From NCBI GenBank assembly GCA_035273665.1, contig DATEOW010000156.1:1-37100 (forward strand): a stretch of DNA of 37,100 nt, written 5' to 3'. A program made the position numbers and the translations under genes. This document shows, piece by piece, positions 16,582 through 23,949 of the stretch. Origin of the DNA: DATEEW01 sp035273665. GTDB taxonomy: Bacteria > Pseudomonadota > Gammaproteobacteria > Burkholderiales > SG8-39. The notes under the pieces are model-generated. The model saw only the letters and a program-made list of their open reading frames with translations, was not told the origin of the DNA and ran no database searches. Positions within the stretch are counted from its first letter, which is position 1, and every line of letters begins with the position of its first letter.

Positions 16582-18927
16582 TTACATCGGCAGTGTTTTG
16601 TATTCGAAGCTGTCCAAAATGCTCTCGCTCGGCATGTCCGACGCGCCCGCCGGCGGATCAATTTGCTGCATGCCGCCACCGGGTTTAGTCCTTACACCGC
16701 CCATCGAAGGCCGGTCGATGTCCTGCATCCCGCCGCCGGGCTTCGGTTTGTAGTCCCACTTGAATTCCGGCGCTTTGTCGCTGTACTTCACTTTGCCATC
16801 GAGCGAATAAGTCGGGTAAAGATCCATGGTGGTGGTGGTCACCGGATCCTTCCACGGCTGTGCCAGATGCAAAACCATGCGCTCCGGTGCCGGTTGATCG
16901 GGGTACAGATACTTTCCTGTCCATTCATACACCGCACCTGCCGACCTCGGCGCGCCGACCGGTCGCTGCGCACCCATTGACCCCCATGCGGTCTTGGGAA
17001 TGTCTTCGGCGGTCATGACATTGCTGCCGTCCAGCAGATTCACGCCGCTGCCCCAGTCCATCCAGCCGGTGTCCTGGGTTTTGACCCAAGGCCCGCCGTC
17101 GGTGCTTTTCCACACCTGAATGCGCAACTTCGACCACCACGCTTCCCAGATGCCATAGGGCTCCCAGCCGATCGGCTCTTGCGCTTCGACTTTGCAGGGT
17201 GGATATTCAGCTGTCACATAACCCGTTACCTTTATATCGCCGGGCTTGATCGAATCGGGTTTGACCATATCCTCCGGGTCGTAGCTCAAACCGCGCGGTA
17301 TTTGCGGTACCAGTCGCTGACGATACATCTGATGAATCACCGGCTCGCCTTCCTTCGCGTCCTCGATATTGACACTGGTGAGCAAGCGGCCGTCCTTGAT
17401 GATTGAACCGACAGCGACCTTCGTCCCTGTCGCCGGATCGGTGAATATTTGTTTGTCTTTTACCGGATCGTTTTTCAGTTCCGGACCGCTGCCACCTGAG
17501 CCTCCCCCAGTACCGATACCGCTCCCGCCCATCATGCTGCCGAGCGCGCTGCCGAGGAGCCCTGACGCGACGGAACTCGCGGTACTTTCCGGACCGAACT
17601 TTTCTTTCGGACCGATGGTGATCGCTTTGCTCGCCGGCATCACGCAGCTGATCGATACGGGTTTGTTGCATTTCTCTTCAATGCATTCGCGCAATAAGGC
17701 GAGCAGGTCCGCGGCCAACTTCAAATGTTTCGCCTTCAGCTTCTGCGCATAATCGAGTTCGTGCGCGAGGGCGGCGCGTGCGGCTTCCAACTCCTTAAGT
17801 CTTGCCTCCTCACTGGCAATATCCGCTTTGACCTTGGCCGCCGCACGCGAAGGCCGCGTGCGCTGTTCAATCACATTACCGTTCGCATCGCGCACAGTGA
17901 TCTTCACGCTGCCGTCGGCTTGCGTCCAAGCCTCGGTGGTATTGCCCGTGTCAGGATCGTAAGCGCTGCCGCCCGTGCCCTGCTGGCGTCCAAGCTCGCG
18001 CGTTAGCTGTGCGATTTTCGCTTTCGCTTCATCCTGCTTGGCTTGGTTCTCCCGCAATTGGCGGTCGAATTCATCAATCGTCGTTTGGGCATTTGCCGCC
18101 GCCTGCTGCTCTCGCAACAGGTGCTGTCTGATCGGTTCGCATTCGGGGCATGGATTTTCAACCGTCCATGTTTGGGCCTTTGGCGGACTCGGCGCGGGTT
18201 TCGGCTGTGGAGCCGAAGTCTGTGGCTGGCTGTACGGTTGTGTGGCGGTACGCGGAGGCTGCGTAGGCGCCGGAGCGGGCGTGCTCATCGGATCGCGGAT
18301 CACGCCAATCAAAGCGCCGTCGAGACTGAGATAGGACTTGGGTTCTTTGCGCCCATCGCAGCACTCCGCCTCTACGACAAATTTAGAGGGTGCCCCAATC
18401 CGATAATTCATCGCGCCACCAATCGCCACGACGCCATTCACGGGAACCGAAAAGCTCAAGGTCGCTCTTTTGAGCGAGCCGGTCCCCGCTGTACACGGGC
18501 AGACCATGGTCACCAAGACACGAACGACCCCTGCATTGCCCGCAGTGCCGCCGCCCTTGACGCCCTTTGTCCACATGGCGGTGAAGTTGACGTTGCAGTT
18601 GTTGCCCGTAATTCCGCCTGCCGATACGTCGCGCGTGAAGTATTCGTTTGCGGTGGTCGATCCGGCGACACTAACGCCGCTGCTCAGTGTGCGAGGGATC
18701 GCAAGGCGTGCCTCGGCCATAACGCCCTCCGAACATCGCGGGCCATTTTGCGTCGCGCCGGAGTTGCTCAAGACGTCGCGGATCTGTGTGAGCAGACCAA
18801 GGAACTCGCTAGACGGTTGGGTAGTTTCGGTGAAGATGGCACTTAGATCGGCGTGCGCCGAACCAAGTGAAAAGAAGCAGATAACTAGAACCGCCAGTCT
18901 GGCGGCCAGCGCGCGACAAGCTTTCAT
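16582..18927 (-). CDS. Large exported protein of unknown function with coiled-coil hairpin and C-terminal repeats
   Basis: I do not recognise this 781-residue protein. A Sec signal peptide is clear (hydrophobic core, cleavage near SAHA, residue 26). Residues 30-200 form a Gly/Thr-rich, beta-looking domain with several Cys (CPC near 143, CC near 189). A Pro/Gln/Ala linker covers about 213-250 and a CPEC motif lies near 260. Two Lys/Glu/Ala-rich helices (about 265-316 and 361-416) look like an antiparallel coiled coil, with a short beta-type insertion (DGSVKITVRDANGN) at its tip. A Gly-zipper/Gly-Ser stretch (453-481) and a Trp-rich domain (about 580-720) follow. The decapeptide KPGGGMQxID occurs twice, at 729-738 and 748-757. 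Upstream on the same strand is the orphan OB-fold gene. It is probably periplasmic or surface-located. Confidence 0.75.
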   Translation of the reverse strand: MKACRALAARLAVLVICFFSLGSAHADLSAIFTETTQPSSEFLGLLTQIRDVLSNSGATQNGPRCSEGVMAEARLAIPRTLSSGVSVAGSTTANEYFTRDVSAGGITGNNCNVNFTAMWTKGVKGGGTAGNAGVVRVLVTMVCPCTAGTGSLKRATLSFSVPVNGVVAIGGAMNYRIGAPSKFVVEAECCDGRKEPKSYLSLDGALIGVIRDPMSTPAPAPTQPPRTATQPYSQPQTSAPQPKPAPSPPKAQTWTVENPCPECEPIRQHLLREQQAAANAQTTIDEFDRQLRENQAKQDEAKAKIAQLTRELGRQQGTGGSAYDPDTGNTTEAWTQADGSVKITVRDANGNVIEQRTRPSRAAAKVKADIASEEARLKELEAARAALAHELDYAQKLKAKHLKLAADLLALLRECIEEKCNKPVSISCVMPASKAITIGPKEKFGPESTASSVASGLLGSALGSMMGGSGIGTGGGSGGSGPELKNDPVKDKQIFTDPATGTKVAVGSIIKDGRLLTSVNIEDAKEGEPVIHQMYRQRLVPQIPRGLSYDPEDMVKPDSIKPGDIKVTGYVTAEYPPCKVEAQEPIGWEPYGIWEAWWSKLRIQVWKSTDGGPWVKTQDTGWMDWGSGVNLLDGSNVMTAEDIPKTAWGSMGAQRPVGAPRSAGAVYEWTGKYLYPDQPAPERMVLHLAQPWKDPVTTTTMDLYPTYSLDGKVKYSDKAPEFKWDYKPKPGGGMQDIDRPSMGGVRTKPGGGMQQIDPPAGASDMPSESILDSFEYKTLPM

Positions 18928-18961
18928 GATCCCCCCTTGCGGCCGCTGTAGGTTTAATCAT

Positions 18962-18990
18962 GCGGCCGTGGCCATTATAGACACGGCCGC
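18962..18990. repeat. Perfect 9-bp inverted repeat between the OB-fold gene and the large exported protein gene
   Basis: GCGGCCGTG, 11-base loop, CACGGCCGC. The stem is very GC-rich, but no T-run follows on either strand, so it is not a standard terminator. The loop read on the minus strand contains TATAAT, which could serve as a -10 box for the gene at 18927, but no good -35 is seen. A partial terminator, RNA processing or stabilising hairpin, or operator are all possible. Confidence 0.5.
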
Positions 18991-19010
18991 TAAAACAAGA
19001 GGGGAATTAC

Positions 19011-19235
19011 TTAGACGGACATGGAGCCCATCCAGAGTGCGCGCTCGGTGTCGTCTTGCTCGAAGGCGACCCAGACCCGCTCGCCCACGGCGGGAGCCGA
19101 ATAGTGACGACCCGCCACGAATGGCAACGCCCAAATGCTTTTTTCGCCCAGCACTGTGGGTACTTGGACTTTCAGACGCAATTCGCCGTGGGGATCGTTT
19201 GCGTCGATAACGACGCCCTGATGTAAATCGGACAC
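19011..19235 (-). CDS. Orphan gp5/VgrG-type OB-fold protein
   Basis: A 74-residue protein that by eye matches the OB-fold domain of phage baseplate spike proteins (gp5/gpV) and VgrG. The match comprises QGVVIDANDP-HGELRLKVQVP, WALPF, a central Tyr loop, VGERVWVAFEQDD and the final ALWMGSM. The fold normally sits at the base of a contractile-injection spike, joined to a beta-helix needle and other domains. Here it stands alone, without needle, signal peptide or neighbouring tail, sheath or baseplate genes. GTG start at 19235 supported by GGAG seven bases upstream. It lies directly upstream of the 781-residue exported protein on the same strand, 83 bases apart. Function unknown; the fold assignment is from pattern only. 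Confidence 0.75.
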   Translation of the reverse strand: MSDLHQGVVIDANDPHGELRLKVQVPTVLGEKSIWALPFVAGRHYSAPAVGERVWVAFEQDDTERALWMGSMSV

Positions 19236-19242
19236 TCTGCCA

Positions 19243-19246
19243 CTCC
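19243..19246 (-). promoter_or_regulatory. Ribosome binding site for the OB-fold GTG start
   Basis: GGAG on the minus strand, seven bases before the GTG at 19235; it decides a non-ATG start for a very short gene. Confidence 0.55.
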
Positions 19247-19394
19247 ATTTCGTTGTTCAAATTGAATGGAGCGCAGTGTCCAAGACCTGCGCAAAGCAAG
19301 CGATGAAATTTTCACGAGGACTCGTCGGAATTAACAATCTGACCCAAGCGATTGCACAATCTGTCGCGTCGTGTTTTGTAAAACTTATCGACAG

Positions 19395-20114
19395 TCAATC
19401 TTTTCGCGCACGCTTTCTTTTCGGTGCGGACTTTTGTGCTTGTTCGTAGGCAGCGCGCGCGGTAGCAAGTCTGTGCAAGGTGATATTGCGGACTTCCGCT
19501 TTTGCCATTTCGATATGCGATCGCATCATTAACGCCACCGCATCGACCTTTCGCCGCAGGATAGCGCGCAACATCTGCGCGTGTTCGGTATAAGCGTCAT
19601 CCGCACGCTCGGGCAACGCAAAACGCAGACGCCGAACAATGCGGATTCGTTGCGAGACATCCGCATAAACACGCGTCAGTTCATCGTTGCCTAGCGCCTG
19701 CACGAGGGCCTCGTGGAAACGTTCGTCCATTTCGCCCAGCACGCGCCCGTCCGTGACTCGTTGAGCAACTGGCACCAGCCAAGTGTCTTTCAATTCCGTA
19801 AGGGGCGGCATTGGATCGATCTCGCACAATTTCTTTACTACCGCTAATTCGAGCACCAATCGCAGATCGTATAAGTTTTCGAAGTAAGCGAAATCGAAGG
19901 GGCGCACTGTCCATCCGCTTTTGGACAGCACTTCGATATAGCCTTCATGGCCCAGGCGGTAAAGCGCCTCACGCACGGGCGTTCGCGAAACGCCTACTCG
20001 TGCGGAAATCTCATTCTCGGAAAATCTTTGCCCCGGCATCAGGCGAAAATCGAAGATGGCGTTTTTGACTTCGTTATACGCACGCTCGCTCAAGCTTCCG
20101 CTTTTTTGTAGCAT
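19395..20114 (-). CDS. GntR-family transcriptional regulator (FCD domain)
   Basis: DNA-binding regulator of the FadR subfamily (239 residues). Residues 1-75 form the GntR winged helix-turn-helix, with the motif FSENEISARVGVSRTPVREALYRL and a wing SGWTVRPF (first 20 residues of the motif suffice for recognition). Residues ~80-225 are the all-helical FCD ligand domain, with DLRLVLE, DERFHEAL and the HAQMLRAI / SHIE histidine pattern typical of metal- or carboxylate-binding members. The ligand is unknown and no metabolic operon is adjacent. GAGGAA lies just ahead of the ATG. A perfect palindrome at 20127-20141, before the start codon, may be its own operator. Confidence 0.88.
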   Translation of the reverse strand: MLQKSGSLSERAYNEVKNAIFDFRLMPGQRFSENEISARVGVSRTPVREALYRLGHEGYIEVLSKSGWTVRPFDFAYFENLYDLRLVLELAVVKKLCEIDPMPPLTELKDTWLVPVAQRVTDGRVLGEMDERFHEALVQALGNDELTRVYADVSQRIRIVRRLRFALPERADDAYTEHAQMLRAILRRKVDAVALMMRSHIEMAKAEVRNITLHRLATARAAYEQAQKSAPKRKRARKD

Positions 20115-20126
20115 TTCTTCCTCAGC

Positions 20127-20141
20127 GCACCGTCACGGTGC
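20127..20141. promoter_or_regulatory. Palindrome in the GntR leader, candidate operator
   Basis: GCACCGT C ACGGTGC, a perfect 7-1-7 dyad 12 bases before the regulator start codon. Autoregulation is common in this family, and the position would suit either an operator or a hairpin next to the ribosome site. It does not match the FadR consensus closely. A second dyad, AAACAAGG / CCTTGTTT (20208-20215 and 20236-20243), lies further upstream. Confidence 0.4.
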
Positions 20142-20309
20142 TCCACGCACTAGGGAAGCGCGCAAGCTTTTTCAAATGTACTCACGCGCAGACGTCGACC
20201 ATATCAAAAACAAGGGTTTGTCCCGCGCTAGGAGTCCTTGTTTCGGGTGGTCCCTGCGACTGATCCATTTTGCGTGCCAGCTTGCATTCAAGCGCAGATG
20301 CGGTTTTGT

Positions 20310-20717
20310 TTATCTGCTACGCCGCTGCAGAAGGGTTTCCACTTGCAGAAAAATCGCGCTTGCACGCGGCAGCGCGGCGAGCCAGCCGAGCAACACGCCC
20401 GTCGTGTTCGCCAGCATGTCCAGCGGATCGAAACTGCGATAACCGAGCTGGAGTTGCAGCGCTTCGAGCGCGATGCCCATCAATGAAAAGCCTATGGCGC
20501 AGCGCAACCTGCCATTCAAGCCGCGCTCGAGTTGCGCAAACCAGAACATCAAGCTGCCGTAGGCCAGAAAATGACCCAGCTTGTCGCCTTCACGCATATC
20601 GATATGCGGCGCCTCCGGCACAACGGAAAGCACAATGATGGTCAGCATGAGTAAATAGCCGCCTGCCCGCCACCAACGCATATAGCGAAGCGCGATCACC
20701 GCCGAGGTTGTGGTCAT
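20310..20717 (-). CDS. VanZ-like membrane protein
   Basis: 135-residue membrane protein with about four hydrophobic helices and the VanZ-family layout: first helix ending near VVPEAP, the DKLGHFLAYGSL motif, the E-x-x-Q region (ALEALQLQLGYRSFDPLDMLANTTGVLLG) near the C-terminus, then the last helix (motif given in part; the key residues are the Glu/Gln and Asp-Asn pair). The biochemical role of stand-alone VanZ proteins is unsettled. The start is ATG 20717; the frame runs 16 codons further upstream without hydrophobic logic. It lies downstream of the M50 protease gene, 70 bases apart, and may share its transcript. Confidence 0.8.
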   Translation of the reverse strand: MTTTSAVIALRYMRWWRAGGYLLMLTIIVLSVVPEAPHIDMREGDKLGHFLAYGSLMFWFAQLERGLNGRLRCAIGFSLMGIALEALQLQLGYRSFDPLDMLANTTGVLLGWLAALPRASAIFLQVETLLQRRSR

Positions 20718-20787
20718 GTTCCTAGTTTGAGATAGAGGGTGGAGGCGGCACTGGGCAGCGAGCAAACAATGCTATGGGCATCAGATA

Positions 20788-21510
20788 CTATGGCCTCAGT
20801 GCGCCCAGCATTTCATGAACGTCATAAGTCATAACGGCGAGGTAGGCTGCCAAACCGATATACAAGGCGCCATAGCTCCAGCGGTGCTCGACACTCACAG
20901 CAAAATAGTTTTGGTTTTCCGGCGTCGCGTCCTTCCGCGATTTGATCGCATGCCAGACATGCGGTGCCGCGAGCAGTGCCATCAAGATCAGCATCGGGCT
21001 GGGCCGATACAAAAACAGCAAGCCCAAAACGGGTACGCCCAGCATCCAAAGACGCGGCGAAAGCACTTGGGTAATGCGTCCGCCATCGAAAGGTAGCAAT
21101 GGAATCAGATTGAACAGGTTGATAAAGAACCCGGCATAAGACAAGGCCAGCAACAAATCGCTGTTGTAGTTTCGCGCAAGGAAATAGCAGAGCAGCGCAG
21201 CGGCAGTTCCCGCCAGCGGACCCGCGATACCGACATAGGCTTCCATCTCCGCATCGCGCGGCATGTCCTTCAGCTCCACCCAGGCGCCGAGAAAAGGAAT
21301 AAAGGTCGGGGCGCCAACGTTTAGACCGCGCCTGCGTGCGGCGATGTAGTGCCCCATTTCATGTACGAGAATCAACAATACAAAACCGACGGCGTACCAC
21401 CAGCCGAACACGAAGGCGTAAGCCACCACAGAGATAAGCATGGTGCCGCCCGTCAGGGCGACTTTGCCAAGTTTGCCGGCCGCAAAAAGAGCAGTGAGAA
21501 TTTTAAGCAT
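20788..21510 (-). CDS. Site-2 protease family (M50) membrane metalloprotease
   Basis: Intramembrane zinc protease of the S2P class (240 residues from this start). The zinc motif HEMGH sits in the second hydrophobic helix (His50, Glu51, His54). The third ligand motif NLIPLLPFDGGR (Asp142) lies about 90 residues later, as in the family. Further helices follow. Such enzymes cleave membrane-anchored regulators or small membrane proteins. Start chosen at ATG 21510, where the first hydrophobic segment begins. A GTG at 21561 would extend it by 17 residues, and neither has a strong ribosome site. The DUF2167 membrane protein gene is just upstream and could encode a partner or substrate, which is inference only. 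Confidence 0.87.
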   Translation of the reverse strand: MLKILTALFAAGKLGKVALTGGTMLISVVAYAFVFGWWYAVGFVLLILVHEMGHYIAARRRGLNVGAPTFIPFLGAWVELKDMPRDAEMEAYVGIAGPLAGTAAALLCYFLARNYNSDLLLALSYAGFFINLFNLIPLLPFDGGRITQVLSPRLWMLGVPVLGLLFLYRPSPMLILMALLAAPHVWHAIKSRKDATPENQNYFAVSVEHRWSYGALYIGLAAYLAVMTYDVHEMLGALRP

Positions 21511-21572
21511 GAAGCGAGCGTGGTGTGGTGACGAGCAGTGATGCGTGACTTCGTATGCCACTGCTCCAACGG

Positions 21573-22469
21573 TTAGGACTGGTCTTTATTTCGTTTGAAA
21601 TATTTAAACAAGCCTGCGCCTCCGGCGATGGCCGCAAGGCCGATCACTTTGGCAAACTTGGCGAAAAAAGCCGCAATAAGCGCGAACATGCCCAGCTTCT
21701 TCGCCGCCACCCCTGCGACCAACGCGGCCAGTCCATACTCCGCGACCCGGTCCGTCGATTCGTTGAAATCCGCATAGCGTTTGCCTTGGTCGAAGTGCAA
21801 TGCGCCCAGGAGTTCTTCCGCGACCGCCTTGTCCTTACTTATGGCGCCGAGGTCGGTGACCAAATTCAAACTGATATAACCTTCGCGCCCCAATGCATAA
21901 GTATTGTAATTGACGCCCTGTGGTGCATCCGGCGGTGCGCCAATGTCGCGGCTCGCGAGCGACCAACGCAAGCGATGGGTTTGGGCGTCATAACTGGGCG
22001 TCTGGGCCCAACCGACAATCTCCATTTCCGGAATGCCGCGACGCGCACGTTCTTTGTTCGCTTCCAGCGTGCCCTCGCGTAAACCGCTCAACAACTCGTC
22101 CGCGTCCCACTCCTTCGCGTCGTCATCGCGGATGTAACCAGAGGCTTCGTAACTCAACACCACGAACCACTCGTCGTCTCCTGCGGGAACGACCATCCCA
22201 AGAAGATCGGGACCGGTTCGATTGCCCCAGGCCGTCATCAGCGCTCCAGCTTCTTTTTGCGGAATGAAGACATAACCTGGCGGTAGTTTCAGTACCGCTT
22301 GGCCGGTCAGCGGTATTTCTGCAGGTCCGTCTTGTGCCACGGCACGCGCCGCTTCAACGGCCAAGCGGACTTCCTTGGCGAAGGGGTCTTCCTGCACCTC
22401 CTCTTGGGCGGAAGCAAGGAATGACATGCAGGCGAGCAGCAGCGCTGCGCCATAAAACGATATTTTCAT
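21573..22469 (-). CDS. DUF2167 domain exported membrane protein
   Basis: 298-residue protein of the DUF2167 family, function unknown. Signal peptide at the N-terminus (cleavage near FLASA). A soluble domain holds the family pattern (VLKLPPGYVFIP, a GMVVP segment, WFVVLSYEASGYI with DDDAKEWDADELL, and VNYNTYALGREGYISLNLV; partial motifs). Two hydrophobic stretches near residues 245-290 end in a basic tail (KYFKRNK). Most of it should be periplasmic and anchored at the C-terminus. Start at ATG 22469, set by GGAGG six bases upstream; longer frames back to 22574 are not supported. It is followed on the same strand by the M50 protease and VanZ-like genes. Confidence 0.82.
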   Translation of the reverse strand: MKISFYGAALLLACMSFLASAQEEVQEDPFAKEVRLAVEAARAVAQDGPAEIPLTGQAVLKLPPGYVFIPQKEAGALMTAWGNRTGPDLLGMVVPAGDDEWFVVLSYEASGYIRDDDAKEWDADELLSGLREGTLEANKERARRGIPEMEIVGWAQTPSYDAQTHRLRWSLASRDIGAPPDAPQGVNYNTYALGREGYISLNLVTDLGAISKDKAVAEELLGALHFDQGKRYADFNESTDRVAEYGLAALVAGVAAKKLGMFALIAAFFAKFAKVIGLAAIAGGAGLFKYFKRNKDQS

Positions 22470-22475
22470 GAAGCC

Positions 22476-22480
22476 CCTCC
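22476..22480 (-). promoter_or_regulatory. Ribosome binding site deciding the DUF2167 start
   Basis: GGAGG on the minus strand, six bases before ATG 22469; it excludes the 35-codon upstream extension, which would also bury the signal peptide. Confidence 0.65.
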
Positions 22481-22641
22481 CCAGGGTATGCGAGCGATCG
22501 ATAGCCGCGCCGATTGTGCCATGCATTTGGCATGTCCTCTTTGCCGAAAGTCGTGTTAGCTCGCGACCCGGCACAGTGGCTGCATAAGGCAGTCTGCACC
22601 TAGCGACACACGCAACTTATTCAGACAAAGGGAGAAAAATT

Positions 22642-22860
22642 ATGGGCGCTGCAAAATTACTAGGGATCGTTCTGGTTATCGCCGGCATTTTGGGCTTGGT
22701 TTATGGCGGCTTCAGCTTCACACGCGAAACGCACGACGCGAAGCTTGGACCACTCGAACTGTCGGTAAAAGAAAAGGAGCAGGTGAATATTCCGCTATGG
22801 GCCGGTATCGGCGCGATCGTTGTGGGAGCAGCCTTGCTTGTCGTCCCGCGCAGAGCCTGA
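22642..22860 (+). CDS. Small two-helix membrane protein, DUF3185-like
   Basis: 72 residues: hydrophobic helix 1 (about 5-25), a short polar stretch (TRETHDAKLGPLELSVKEKE), helix 2 (about 50-68) and a basic end. The pattern agrees with the DUF3185 family of small inner-membrane proteins of unknown function. The GGGAG site ahead of the ATG is good. Divergent from the DUF2167 gene and 27 bases before the SGNH hydrolase gene, with which it may be co-transcribed. Confidence 0.7.
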   Translation: MGAAKLLGIVLVIAGILGLVYGGFSFTRETHDAKLGPLELSVKEKEQVNIPLWAGIGAIVVGAALLVVPRRA

Positions 22861-22887
22861 GTCCAGCCTCATGGTGGGGGGCAAATC

Positions 22888-23943
22888 GTGGGCAAGCATG
22901 TCGCGCGAGTCCTGCTTTCCGCAATAGTCTGTTTTGTATTGGTCGAAACGGCGTTGCAGTGGCGTTCGCACGTCCGCTACGGGCAAAGCGTATTTAATGC
23001 GATCAAAAAAGAGAGCTTGTATGTGACTGATCGGCGCACCGGCTTGAAGACGCTAAGGCCCCATAGCGGCTTCGCCGGAAGCCAAGCAGTCATCCAGACG
23101 AATAGTCTTGGACTGCGCAGTGCGGAGATCTCGCCCGTGCGTCGCAAGGGCGATTTGCGCATTGCAGTGGTTGGCGCATCAACCGTCATGGGCGCCTATG
23201 CGGCATCCAATGACGATACCTTTGCCGCCATTCTCCAACGCGAGTTGCGCGCGCTTTATCCCGAGCGGCAGATCGACGTCATCAATGCCGGCATCGCCGG
23301 CTACACGCTGCTTGACCAAGCGCTCATGTTGAAGCATCGCGTCGCCGCGCTGCAACCGGACTTCGTCATCGTCTATCCGGGTTTCAACGATTTCGGGCGC
23401 TACTGCAGCAAACAAAACAGAACCGCGACGCCTGCGAAGCTCCAGGGCTTGCCTTTAGTCGAACTTCCGTCGTGGTTGCTGAGCTTGGAGCTGATTACCA
23501 AGAACACCGTCTTCCTGCGCACGACGCCGAAAGCGGCGGAGAGCACGGTCGATCCGCGCAACCTCAATCTGAACGAATATCGCGACCGCCTCGAAACACT
23601 GACCCACACCGCCGAAGAACTAGGCTTAAAGTTGATCATGGCGACGAACGCGAGAGCTTACCGTCCGGATCAGCCGCTCAAGGAACAATACGCGCTGTCG
23701 GAAACGGCGCGCTACTACAACCCCTGCTTCGACATTGCCGGGCTGCATGCGTTGTACGACCTCCACAACGAGATCATCCGCGAGCATGCGGCGGCCCGCG
23801 ACATACCCTTGATCCCGCTTGACGAGATGGTCCCGGGTGGAAAAAAGAATTTCGCGGATGCCTCGCATTTTTCGCCGGAGGGGGAAAAGCTCGTAGCGCA
23901 ACAAATCCGCAATTACCTCGTCGACGCCTACTTCAAAGACTGA
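22888..23943 (+). CDS. Membrane-anchored SGNH/GDSL hydrolase
   Basis: 351-residue esterase-fold protein with an N-terminal membrane anchor or signal (about residues 7-24). The SGNH blocks are present: nucleophile Ser98 in VVGASTVMG, the Gly-containing NAGIAGYT, the Asn block in YPGFNDF, and the catalytic Asp324-Ala-Ser-His327 near the C-terminus. The GTG start at 22888 lies after a G-rich site (GGTGGGGGG). It sits six bases before the MBOAT acyltransferase gene. This arrangement resembles polysaccharide O-acetylation pairs, in which the SGNH protein transfers or removes acyl groups in the periplasm. The exact substrate is unknown. Confidence 0.82.
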   Translation: MGKHVARVLLSAIVCFVLVETALQWRSHVRYGQSVFNAIKKESLYVTDRRTGLKTLRPHSGFAGSQAVIQTNSLGLRSAEISPVRRKGDLRIAVVGASTVMGAYAASNDDTFAAILQRELRALYPERQIDVINAGIAGYTLLDQALMLKHRVAALQPDFVIVYPGFNDFGRYCSKQNRTATPAKLQGLPLVELPSWLLSLELITKNTVFLRTTPKAAESTVDPRNLNLNEYRDRLETLTHTAEELGLKLIMATNARAYRPDQPLKEQYALSETARYYNPCFDIAGLHALYDLHNEIIREHAAARDIPLIPLDEMVPGGKKNFADASHFSPEGEKLVAQQIRNYLVDAYFKD

Positions 23944-23949
23944 AACGCC

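Noticed and set aside
18043..19210. Long plus-strand frames (267 and 246 codons) opposite the large exported protein and OB-fold genes
   Set aside because: Arg/Ala-rich, no domain, no ribosome site; the minus-strand genes have a signal peptide, motifs and a normal composition.
19011..19235. Active prophage or T6SS locus
   Set aside because: Only one OB-fold gene is present; no tail tube, sheath, baseplate, capsid, ATPase or lysis genes occur in the window.
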